From assembly GCA_016722075.1 (NCBI GenBank), contig JADKGW010000001.1, forward strand, positions 4,650,001-4,714,000: DNA of 64,000 nt, written 5' to 3'. A program made the position numbers and the translations under genes. The DNA is from Candidatus Kouleothrix ribensis. GTDB lineage: Bacteria > Chloroflexota > Chloroflexia > Chloroflexales > Roseiflexaceae. Shown piece after piece: positions 18,984 to 26,809 of the stretch. Numbering within the stretch: the first letter of the stretch is position 1; the number at the start of each line of letters is the position of its first letter. The notes under the pieces were generated by a model. The model did no database searches. It worked only from the letters and a program-made list of their open reading frames with translations, and was not told the DNA's origin.

Positions 18984-20744
18984 CTACCGCACCAGCACTT
19001 GCTGGCCTTCGCTCAGCCCACTGAGCACCTCGACCTGGTCGCCTGCGCGCAGCCCAAGCTGGACCGGCTGGTCGGCGACCTGCTGTTTGCCATCTTTGTC
19101 GGTGGTAATCAGGCTCACGACGCTCGCGCCATTCTGGGTGCGCACAGCCGCAGCCGGGATGTGCAGCGTGCTCGCGCGCCGCTCGCTGATAATACTGGCG
19201 CTGGCGGTCATACCCGGCTTGATCGGCCGGTCGCCGGGATCGATCTCGATCACCACCTCGTACGAGGTCACACTCTTGCCGGCCTCCGACTGCGGCGAGA
19301 TGCGCTTGACCGTGCCATTCAGCGCGGGTGCGCCCAGCGCATCGAGCAGCACTTCAACCGTCTGGCCGACGGCAACGCGTGCAACATCGATCTCGTCGAC
19401 GGTGACTTTGACCTGGTAGCGGCTGGTGTCGAGCAGCGTGATCGGCACTTGCTGGCCAATCTCTTCGCCGGGCGTGACGTTGACCAGCGCGACGGTGCCG
19501 GCGAATGGCGCCCGCAGGGTCGCGTCGTCGAGCTGAATGCGCGCCTGCTCGAGCTGGGCCTGGGCCTGGGCCACGCGCGCCTCGGCGCGGGCCAGGTCGC
19601 TGGATTTCGGCCCGGCCAGCAGCTGGTCGAGCTGAGCTTGCGCGGCGCCCAGGTTGCCCTGCTGGGTCTCGAGTGTACCCTGGCGCTGGGCGCCGGTCAG
19701 CTGAGCCAGCCGGGCTTCGGCACTGGCCAATGCAGCCCGCGCGGCCGCGACGTTCTCGGGGTTGGGCTTAAGCAGCGTATCGAGCGCAGACTGCGCGGTA
19801 GCGACTTTGGCCTCGGCATCCTGCAGGCCGGCGATTTCATTCTGCTTGGCGGCCTCGTAGTCGGCGCGCGCCTGCGCCAGCGCTGCATCGGCGTCCTGCA
19901 TGGCCCGTTCGGCCGTGGCAGTAGCGTTGATATAGGCCTCTTTGCCCGAGTCGGTCAGCGGCGCGCCGGTGCGCGGGTCGCGCTCGTCGTCGATCGCGCG
20001 CTGCTGGTCGCGCACGGCCTGCGCGTAGGCGGCCTGAGCGTCGCGCAGCGCATTGGCGCGCGTCTCAACCGCGCGGTTGGCCTGCTCTTTCGCGGTAGCA
20101 AGCGTGCTGCGCTGCCGATCGAGGTTGGCGCGAGCTTCGGCCAGGGTGGCCTGCGCGCTGGTGCGCGCATCACCATTCGGCGCGCCGGTCAGCGTGGCCA
20201 GCCGGGCGCGCGCCTCATCGACGCTGGCGCGGGCGGCCTGAATATCGGCGGGCGTGACGCTGCCACTGGCCTGACGCAGCGCACCCTGGGCCGCCGCCAC
20301 CTGAGCGCGCGCGGCGGCCAGCTGCTCGGGCGTGGCGCCATCTTTCAGACCCTGTAGATCGGCCTGGGCCTGGGCCAGGCCGGCCTGGGCCGCCGCCACC
20401 TCGGCCTGCAAGCGGCGCGCGTCGAGCTGCACCAGCACCGCGCCGGCGGCCACGCTATCGCCCTCGGCCACACGCACCTCGCCAACGCGTCCGCCGGCGC
20501 TGCCGAACGACAGCTCGGCCTGCTGGCGTGGCTCGACCTTACCGGTGGCGCTGATGCTGGCGACCAGCGGCCCGCGCACCGTGTTAACGGCCGTGCCGCC
20601 CTGGAGCGGATCGGCTACGCGGGCCGAGGTGAAGCGCAGCACGAGCACGATCATCAGGGCGATCACCAGCACGGCGGCGATAATTACCGGCAGCGATGGG
20701 CGCTTGAGCCACCCACCAAAGCGTGATTGCGGTAGGGTTGTCAT
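18984..20744 (-). CDS. macA: MacA/HlyD-type membrane-fusion adaptor
   Basis: A 586-residue periplasmic-adaptor-type protein. One N-terminal transmembrane anchor (about residues 17-40) is followed by a split biotinyl-lipoyl-like domain. A very long Ala/Gln-rich coiled coil (about 110-380) then leads to the second lipoyl half (APFAGTVALVNVTPGE) and beta-barrel and membrane-proximal domains. It would link the ABC pump to the outside. The coiled coil is longer than in MacA, fitting a monoderm or unusual envelope. The start overlaps the tetR stop (TAATG). Confidence 0.88.
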   Translation of the reverse strand: MTTLPQSRFGGWLKRPSLPVIIAAVLVIALMIVLVLRFTSARVADPLQGGTAVNTVRGPLVASISATGKVEPRQQAELSFGSAGGRVGEVRVAEGDSVAAGAVLVQLDARRLQAEVAAAQAGLAQAQADLQGLKDGATPEQLAAARAQVAAAQGALRQASGSVTPADIQAARASVDEARARLATLTGAPNGDARTSAQATLAEARANLDRQRSTLATAKEQANRAVETRANALRDAQAAYAQAVRDQQRAIDDERDPRTGAPLTDSGKEAYINATATAERAMQDADAALAQARADYEAAKQNEIAGLQDAEAKVATAQSALDTLLKPNPENVAAARAALASAEARLAQLTGAQRQGTLETQQGNLGAAQAQLDQLLAGPKSSDLARAEARVAQAQAQLEQARIQLDDATLRAPFAGTVALVNVTPGEEIGQQVPITLLDTSRYQVKVTVDEIDVARVAVGQTVEVLLDALGAPALNGTVKRISPQSEAGKSVTSYEVVIEIDPGDRPIKPGMTASASIISERRASTLHIPAAAVRTQNGASVVSLITTDKDGKQQVADQPVQLGLRAGDQVEVLSGLSEGQQVLVR

Positions 20745-21373
20745 TATTGTAACTCCTCACTCCTCGCGTCTGCGACGCCATGTAAGAACAACGCCACCAG
20801 CGCGGTGGCCGAAAATACGGTTGGCCGGAACTGGCCCAGCTGCGACGGCATCTTCAGGTGATCGATCTGGTCGGTGAAGCCGTGGAACGCCTCCATCAGG
20901 CCCAGGAACAGCATCGTCAGCTCGGCCGCCGAATGGCGCGCCAGCTCGCCGCGTGCCAGCCCGGCCTGCATCACCTGCATGATCGGCACGAACAGGTGCT
21001 GCTGAAACGCCTGGCTCAGCCGCTCCTGGTGGGCCTGGTCGAGGTGCTCGGCCATCTCGTGGCGCAGCATACGCATATCGCCATCGCTGGCGTTCAGCAG
21101 CACACCGGCCAGTGCCTCCAGCCGCGCCGCGATCGTGTCGGCGCCGGCCAGCGCGGTATCGATCGCGGTATGCATATCGACCAGCCGCTGCAGCGCCATC
21201 TGGGTGAACAGCTCGGCCTTGTCGGGGAAGTAGTAGTACAGCGTCGGCTTGGTCACCTCGGCAGCCTTCACAATGTCGTTGATCGACACCGCGCGGTAGC
21301 CCAGCTGCATAAACAGCCGCGCCGCAATCCCCAGAATCTTCTGCGCTGTCGGGTTGTAGGCTAGCTCAGTCAT
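20744..21373 (-). CDS. TetR family repressor of the efflux operon
   Basis: A 209-residue protein with an N-terminal TetR helix-turn-helix (SINDIVKAAEVTKPTLYYYFPDK region, about 30-55) and a helical ligand-binding C-terminal domain. It is the first gene of the MacAB-like operon and its end overlaps the adaptor start by one base. A sigma-70-like promoter and an inverted repeat lie directly upstream, so it probably autoregulates the operon in response to an exported compound. Confidence 0.92.
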   Translation of the reverse strand: MTELAYNPTAQKILGIAARLFMQLGYRAVSINDIVKAAEVTKPTLYYYFPDKAELFTQMALQRLVDMHTAIDTALAGADTIAARLEALAGVLLNASDGDMRMLRHEMAEHLDQAHQERLSQAFQQHLFVPIMQVMQAGLARGELARHSAAELTMLFLGLMEAFHGFTDQIDHLKMPSQLGQFRPTVFSATALVALFLHGVADARSEELQ

Positions 21374-21399
21374 CAGTCGTTCGCTCGATCGCTATACCT

Positions 21400-21428
21400 G
21401 GTTTTGCACAGGTTTTCTTTGCAAAACC
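21400..21428. promoter_or_regulatory. Candidate TetR operator (inverted repeat)
   Basis: A perfect 9-bp inverted repeat, GGTTTTGCA at 21400-21408 and TGCAAAACC at 21420-21428, with an 11-bp spacer. It lies between the tetR promoter and the tetR start codon. Confidence 0.6.
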
Positions 21429-21450
21429 TTTCTTACTGACCGGTATATAA

Positions 21451-21478
21451 AGTATACATGCTAAATTGGATTTGTCAA
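21451..21478 (-). promoter_or_regulatory. Sigma-70-like promoter of tetR-efflux operon
   Basis: On the minus strand, TTGACA (21478-21473) and TATACT (21456-21451) are separated by 16 bp. The candidate operator lies immediately downstream, around and after the expected start site. Confidence 0.7.
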
Positions 21479-21538
21479 TAGCATGTGCAGGGCTATTGTG
21501 CCCACCTCGTTGCAACCGCCAGCGCGGCAGCCCCTGCC

Positions 21539-21568
21539 TTGACAAGCACACACGCACTGTGGTACGGT
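21539..21568 (+). promoter_or_regulatory. Possible promoter for the glycoside hydrolase operon
   Basis: TTGACA at 21539-21544 and TACGGT at 21563-21568 with an 18-bp spacer. The -10 is weak. It precedes the gene starting at 21631. Confidence 0.4.
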
Positions 21569-21630
21569 GGCGCCGACAATCGTACCCCTACGCCCAACCC
21601 ACGCATTGGCTCAGCGGAGAGGCTTACCGA

Positions 21631-23415
21631 TTGTATCGCCCAGCATCCACGTACCTGCGCCTGCTCGAAAACCGCATCCTGCTTGGCAGCGTCCCTTTCA
21701 GTGATCGCGGTTCGCGCTTGCTGGTGTATCGCGACCCGCACCAACCACACGCGCTGTATATCAAGCTCGCCGAGCGCCTGACCGCGCTGACGCCGGGGCT
21801 CTCGGCCTACCGCAGCCGCCCGCCGTTCATCTCGAACCTCAAGCTGGTCGATGGCGAGGGCCGCGCGCTGCCGTTCGATCTCACCACGTTCCCACACGCG
21901 CTGGTGTTCGACACGCCACTGGGCGAGTTCATGCTGGTGTTCCAGGATGTCCGTACGCTCAGCGTGGGCCTGCCGCGCGGCACGGCTGGTGGCATCAGCT
22001 TCAGCGTTGCGCCCGACCTGGTGCGCCCCGACGCGCTCGGCGGCGAGTTCAAGTCGGTGCGCAACTGCGCCTACTCGACTAATGGCGACCTGCTGCTCAA
22101 CCGCGTCGAGAGCAACGGCGGCGGCTACGACGTGGTGCTGGTAGTCGATGGCCCGCCGGCCGGCCTCGACGGCGGCGACGCCGCGATTACACTGCACATC
22201 CAGGCCGGGCTCGAGCTTGATCGCACCGTGCTGCCGTTTCGCGCGGCGCTGCACGCCGCCGAACAGCGCTGGGAGCGCTGGTTCGCCCAGGTGCCCCAGG
22301 TAGACGAGCCGCTGCGCAGCCAGTACTACTACGCCTGGTGGGTGATGGGCAACAACCTGCTCGCGCCGCAGGGCTACTTCCGCCGCGAGAGCGTGGCCCC
22401 CAGCAAGGCGCACTACGTCGGCGCCTGGCAGTGGGACAACTACTTCCACGCGCTGGCGTTTCGCTACACCGACGCCGCGCTGGCGCGCGACCAGATCGCG
22501 TTTATGCTCGACCACCAGCAGCCCGACGGCATGATCCCCGACGCGGTGTACGACGAGGGCACGATTACCCAGCTGCAGATCCCGGTGGCCGCCGCCGTCA
22601 CCAAGCCGCCGATCCTTGGCTGGGTGGCGATGCTCGTGTTCGCCCAGACTGGCGACGAGCAGATGCTGCGCGAGATCTACCAGCCGCTGGTGCGCTGGAA
22701 CTCGTGGTGGTTTGGCCTGAACGACGACGACTCCGACGGGATTATCCAGTACTCGCACCCATTCTCGTCGGGCCTCGACGACAGCCCGCTCTGGGATCAG
22801 GGCGTGCCGGTCGAGGCGGTCGATCTCAACACCTACCTGTGCATCCAGATGCAGTCGCTCAGCCGCATGGCCCGCATCCTTGGGCACGGCCACGAAGCCG
22901 AGATGTGGCAGCGTAAATCGGACACGCTGGCCGAGCGCATGATCGAGCACTTCTACGATCGCAAGGCCGGGCTGTTCTGGAGCCAGAAAGATCACCAGTC
23001 CATCCGCGTGCTCACGCCGTTCAGCCTGTACCCGCTGTGGACCGGGTGCATGCCGCCGAAGATCGCCAGCCGGCTGGTGGCGCACCTGCACGACCCGCAT
23101 ACGCTCTGGACGCCCCACCCGCTGCCGACGGTGGCGATCAACGATTCGCACTACGACCCGTTTCAGATGTGGCGTGGGCCGGTGTGGATCAACATCAACT
23201 ATATTTTCGTCGAGGCGCTGGCCCGCGCCGGCTACCCGGCCGCCGCGCACGACCTGGCCGAGCGCACGCTGCGCCTGGTGATGAGCCAGAACGATATCTA
23301 CGAGTACTACCACCCGATCACCGGCGAGGCGCCGCCCAAGGCCGCGCCCATGTTCGGCTGGTCGGCAGCCTGCTTCATCGACCTGGCCGTGCGCATGTCG
23401 CGCGGCGAGCTATGA
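21631..23415 (+). CDS. GH63-like glucosylglycerate/mannosylglycerate hydrolase-type enzyme
   Basis: About 594 residues when started at TTG 21631, which has GGAGAGG 10 bp upstream; the frame continues upstream but looks non-coding. The (alpha/alpha)6-barrel pattern of GH63/MGH1-like enzymes is visible: WQWDNYFHA (acid candidate D269), QPDGMIPDAV, PLWDQG, WRGPVWININY and NDIYEYYHPITG (base candidate E558). This set matches the glucosylglycerate and mannosylglycerate hydrolases of actinobacteria and Thermus. The genes downstream encode glucosylglycerate synthesis and phosphorolysis, which supports that substrate. An alternative is a trehalase or oligosaccharide glucosidase of the same clan. Confidence 0.72.
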   Translation: MYRPASTYLRLLENRILLGSVPFSDRGSRLLVYRDPHQPHALYIKLAERLTALTPGLSAYRSRPPFISNLKLVDGEGRALPFDLTTFPHALVFDTPLGEFMLVFQDVRTLSVGLPRGTAGGISFSVAPDLVRPDALGGEFKSVRNCAYSTNGDLLLNRVESNGGGYDVVLVVDGPPAGLDGGDAAITLHIQAGLELDRTVLPFRAALHAAEQRWERWFAQVPQVDEPLRSQYYYAWWVMGNNLLAPQGYFRRESVAPSKAHYVGAWQWDNYFHALAFRYTDAALARDQIAFMLDHQQPDGMIPDAVYDEGTITQLQIPVAAAVTKPPILGWVAMLVFAQTGDEQMLREIYQPLVRWNSWWFGLNDDDSDGIIQYSHPFSSGLDDSPLWDQGVPVEAVDLNTYLCIQMQSLSRMARILGHGHEAEMWQRKSDTLAERMIEHFYDRKAGLFWSQKDHQSIRVLTPFSLYPLWTGCMPPKIASRLVAHLHDPHTLWTPHPLPTVAINDSHYDPFQMWRGPVWININYIFVEALARAGYPAAAHDLAERTLRLVMSQNDIYEYYHPITGEAPPKAAPMFGWSAACFIDLAVRMSRGEL

Positions 23416-23419
23416 CACT

Positions 23420-24667
23420 ATGAAACAAACAATCGCTATACTGCACTACACCGGCCCGCCGACGATCGGCGGCGTCGAGGCGACGATCGGCGCACACGCG
23501 CGGGTGCTGGCGGCGCATGGCCACGCCGTACGGATCATCACCGGCCAGAGCAGCCTGGCCCAGCCGGGCGTGGCCGAGCTGACCCACCCTGGCCTGCGCT
23601 CGCGCGGCGAACGCGTCGAGCAGGTGGCGCGCGAGCTGGCCGCCGGGATCGTGGGGCCGCGCTTCGCGGCGCTGGTGGCCGAGCTGGCCGAGTGGCTGGC
23701 CGGCGCGCTGGCCGGCGCCGACCTGGCGATCGTCCACAATCTGCTGACGCTGCACAAGAACCTGGCCTTCAGCGCCGCGCTACAGCAGCTGCTGGCCGCC
23801 GGCCGCGCGCCGCGCCTGCTGGCCTGGTGCCACGACTTCGCCTGGCGCGACCCGCTGTACGCGGCCGAGTTGCACCCCGGCGCGCCCTGGGATCTCTTGC
23901 GCACGGCCTGGCCAGGCGCACACTACGTGGCGGTGTCGGCCGATCGGCGCGCGACGCTTGCAAGCCTGCTTGGCATCGCTGCCGACCAGATCGCCGTGGT
24001 GCCACCGGGCGTCGACCTGGCCGCATTGCTCAAGCTCGCGCCCGCCACCGTAGCGCTATGTGAACAGCTGGGGCTGCTGCCGGCCGACCCGCTGCTGCTG
24101 CTGCCGGCGCGGATCACGCGCCGCAAGAACATCGAGCTGGCGATTGCGGTGGTTGGCGAGCTGCGCCGCCTGGGCCTGGCCCCCAAACTGGTGGTGACCG
24201 GCCCGCCAGGGCCGCACAACCCGGCCAACGCCGCCTACCTGGCGCAGCTGCTCGACCTGCGCGAGCGCAGCGGTGCGCGCACCGCAGTGGTATTCTTGCA
24301 TCAGCAGTATACCGACGAGCTCGGCCAGCCGCGCCCGCTGGGCGATGCCATGCTGGCCGACCTGTATCACCTGGCCGATGGGCTGCTGTTCCCAAGCGCC
24401 TACGAGGGCTTCGGCATGCCGCTCATCGAGGCCGGGCTGGCCGGCATCCCGATCTTCTGTAGCGATATCGCACCGTTCCGCGAGATCGCCGGCGACGCGG
24501 CGCTGTACTTCGGCCTGGCCGAGCCACCCGCCACGATCGCTGAGCGGATCGCCACCACGCTGCGAGCGGATGCCCGCGCCACGCTGCGGCGCCGCGTGCG
24601 CCTGAGCTACACCTGGGAAGCAATCTACCGGCACGCCGTCGTGCCACTGCTGGCCGATCCCCGCTGA
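23420..24667 (+). CDS. Glycosyltransferase family 4
   Basis: A 415-residue GT-B protein. The N-terminal domain starts with IAILHYTGPPTIGGVE (the glycine-rich GGVE loop), and the C-terminal domain contains RITRRKNIELAI and the family-4 donor-site motif PSAYEGFGMPLIEA near residue 325-338. The donor is unknown (UDP-, GDP- or ADP-sugar). It begins 4 bp after the hydrolase stop, so the two are co-transcribed. A role in extending or using the glucosylglycerate pool, or in polysaccharide synthesis, is possible but unproven. Confidence 0.85.
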   Translation: MKQTIAILHYTGPPTIGGVEATIGAHARVLAAHGHAVRIITGQSSLAQPGVAELTHPGLRSRGERVEQVARELAAGIVGPRFAALVAELAEWLAGALAGADLAIVHNLLTLHKNLAFSAALQQLLAAGRAPRLLAWCHDFAWRDPLYAAELHPGAPWDLLRTAWPGAHYVAVSADRRATLASLLGIAADQIAVVPPGVDLAALLKLAPATVALCEQLGLLPADPLLLLPARITRRKNIELAIAVVGELRRLGLAPKLVVTGPPGPHNPANAAYLAQLLDLRERSGARTAVVFLHQQYTDELGQPRPLGDAMLADLYHLADGLLFPSAYEGFGMPLIEAGLAGIPIFCSDIAPFREIAGDAALYFGLAEPPATIAERIATTLRADARATLRRRVRLSYTWEAIYRHAVVPLLADPR

Positions 24668-24724
24668 TCGCCCCGTGCAACGCCCGCACTCGCCCACTAC
24701 ACCCAAGGAAGGAGTGTGTCTGCC

Positions 24725-26635
24725 GTGAGCCAACTATTGCAAGAATCGGCCATCACGCAGCCGGCCACCACCGGCGCATATCTCGTCGCGCTGCCGCTAA
24801 CCGAGCAGAGCGATGAACTCCGGCTGCTGCCGCTGGCGCAGACGATCGCCCGCCACCACGGCGGCCGCGTATTGATCGTGCGCGTGGTGGTGGTGCCCAC
24901 CGAGCAGCCGCTTAGCGATGGCGTACACGAAACCCGCCGCGCGCGCGCCGAGCTCGACGAGCTGATGAACGCGCGCCCCGGCGCCACGCCCGACGAACCG
25001 ATCGGCGCGACGATCACCGTCGCGCACTCGCTCGAATCTGGTATTCGCACCACCATCCACGAGCAGCGCGCCGACCTGCTGCTGCTCGGCTGGGAGGATC
25101 AGCTTTCGTCGCCCGAGCGCCTGTTTGGCCCGCCGATCGACGCGCTGCTGCGCGACCCGCCCTGCGATGTCGTGGTGATGCGCCTGCGCGACACGCCCTA
25201 CGAGCGCGTGCTGCTGCCGGTGCGCAACGGCCCCCACACCCCACTGGCCTGCAGCCTGGCGCTGGCGCTGGCCAATCACCACGACGCCGCGATCACCATC
25301 CTGTACGCCCACGAGCCGCGCCGATCCGACGACCTGGCCGTGCGCGAGAGCCTGCAGTCGCTGCGCGCGCTGCCGCGCGTCAACCGCTGGCTCGAGCGCG
25401 CGCTGCCGGCCGAGCAGGCCATCCTGGCCGAGGCCCCCGACCACCAGCTGATCGTGCTGGGCGTGACCGGGCGCCGCACCGACCCCGAGGCGCCGATCGG
25501 GCCGCTGGCCGAGCGCATCCTGCGGCTCTCGAACGCGGCGGTGGCGCTGGTGTGCCGGCGCATGGCCCCGGCCGAAGCCCAGGCTCAGCAGCTCTGGCAG
25601 CAGCAGCGCGATCTCTCATCGACTGTCGACCGCTGGTTCGCCGAAAACACTTTTACCAGCGCCGAGTTCCGCAATATCCAGCGGCTGATCGACCTCAAGC
25701 GCCAGCAAGGGCTGACGATCAGCCTAGCCCTGCCCGCGCTCAATGAGTCGGCCACGATTGCCACCGTGATTGGCCGAACCCAGCAGGCGCTCATGCACGA
25801 CGCACCGCTGCTCGACGAGATCGTGCTGATCGACAGCCGCTCGACCGACGACACGCGCGCGATTGCCGAGCGCTACGGCCTGCCCGTGTATATTCACCAG
25901 GACATCCTGCCGCAGTATGGGTCGTTCACCGGCAAGGGCGAGGCGCTCTGGAAGAGCCTGTATGTGCTCAAGGGCGATATCGTCGTGTGGGTCGATACGG
26001 ATATTCGCAACTTCCACCCGCGCTTCATCTATGGGCTGCTCGGGCCGCTGCTGCGCGAGCCGCGGCTGGTCTACTCCAAGGGCTTCTACCGCCGGCCGCT
26101 GCGCGTAGGCGAGACGATTGTAGGCACCGGGGGGGGCCGCGTGACCGAGCTAACCGCCCGGCCGCTGCTGAATCTGTTCTACCCCGAGCTATCGGGCGTG
26201 GTGCAGCCGCTCTCGGGCGAGTATGCCGCGCGGCGCGAGGCGATCGAGTGGGCGCCATTCTTCACCGGCTATGGCGTCGAGATCGGCCTGCTGCTCGACA
26301 TGCTCGAATACCACGGCCTCGGCGCGCTGGCGCAGGTCGACCTTCAGCAGCGCATCCACCGCAACCAGGATCTGCTCTCGCTCTCGAAGATGGCGTTCGC
26401 GATCATCCAGGTGGTGATGCAGCGCATGGAAGAGCGCCGGCGCGTGCAGCTGGTCGAGCCGGTCAACCAGGCTATGAAGCTGATCCAGCAGGCCGACGAC
26501 GGCAGCTTTCACCTCGAGGTGCGCGAGATCCGCGACCACGAGCGCCCGCCCATGGCCAGCATCCCTGAGTATCGCCGCCTGCGCGGCCTGCCGCCCACGC
26601 CGATCAATAGCGTGTACCAGCGGCGCGAAGCGTGA
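24725..26635 (+). CDS. gpgS: Two UspA domains fused to glucosyl-3-phosphoglycerate synthase (GT81)
   Basis: About 636 residues. Residues 1-150 and 155-280 each resemble a universal-stress-protein domain, with LLLLGW and IVLGVTGRRT strands followed by VVVMR and VALVCRR ends. From about 329 a GT-A domain follows: LALPALNES, DSRSTDDT, the GKGEALWKSL segment, the DTD metal motif (D424-D426), PLSGEYAARR and GYGVEIGLL. These are GpgS signatures; the enzyme joins NDP-glucose to 3-phosphoglycerate, the first step to glucosylglycerate. GTG 24725 is chosen because AAGGAAGGAG lies about 10 bp before it; a GTG at 24716 would abut that site. No GpgP phosphatase gene is nearby. Confidence 0.83.
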   Translation: MSQLLQESAITQPATTGAYLVALPLTEQSDELRLLPLAQTIARHHGGRVLIVRVVVVPTEQPLSDGVHETRRARAELDELMNARPGATPDEPIGATITVAHSLESGIRTTIHEQRADLLLLGWEDQLSSPERLFGPPIDALLRDPPCDVVVMRLRDTPYERVLLPVRNGPHTPLACSLALALANHHDAAITILYAHEPRRSDDLAVRESLQSLRALPRVNRWLERALPAEQAILAEAPDHQLIVLGVTGRRTDPEAPIGPLAERILRLSNAAVALVCRRMAPAEAQAQQLWQQQRDLSSTVDRWFAENTFTSAEFRNIQRLIDLKRQQGLTISLALPALNESATIATVIGRTQQALMHDAPLLDEIVLIDSRSTDDTRAIAERYGLPVYIHQDILPQYGSFTGKGEALWKSLYVLKGDIVVWVDTDIRNFHPRFIYGLLGPLLREPRLVYSKGFYRRPLRVGETIVGTGGGRVTELTARPLLNLFYPELSGVVQPLSGEYAARREAIEWAPFFTGYGVEIGLLLDMLEYHGLGALAQVDLQQRIHRNQDLLSLSKMAFAIIQVVMQRMEERRRVQLVEPVNQAMKLIQQADDGSFHLEVREIRDHERPPMASIPEYRRLRGLPPTPINSVYQRREA

Positions 26636-26669
26636 CGAGGCGCGGGGCTAGAAGCAATACCGTACACAT

Positions 26670-26735
26670 AGCCACGCAGGGGCGAAGAACGGACGATCAC
26701 GCAGCGTACCAACGCCCCTGCATGTCTGCGTGGCC
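26670..26735. repeat. Inverted repeat between gpgS and the phosphorylase
   Basis: CCACGCA-GGGGCG on the left pairs with CGCCCCTGC and TGCGTGG on the right across about 25 bp. It may be a weak hairpin or attenuator. The rest of 26636-26809 shows nothing but the AAGGAG before the next gene. Confidence 0.4.
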
Positions 26736-26809
26736 CATCCGCCTCGGCCGCGCCTGTGCATGGGATTGGGGCTAGAAGGAAAACCTGCAGCCTGAAATAA
26801 GGAGCCGCC

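Noticed and set aside
21493..23313. Long minus-strand open frame opposite the GH63-like gene
   Set aside because: Composition is rich in Arg/His/Val as expected for antisense of GC-rich codons. The plus strand encodes a clear glycoside hydrolase.
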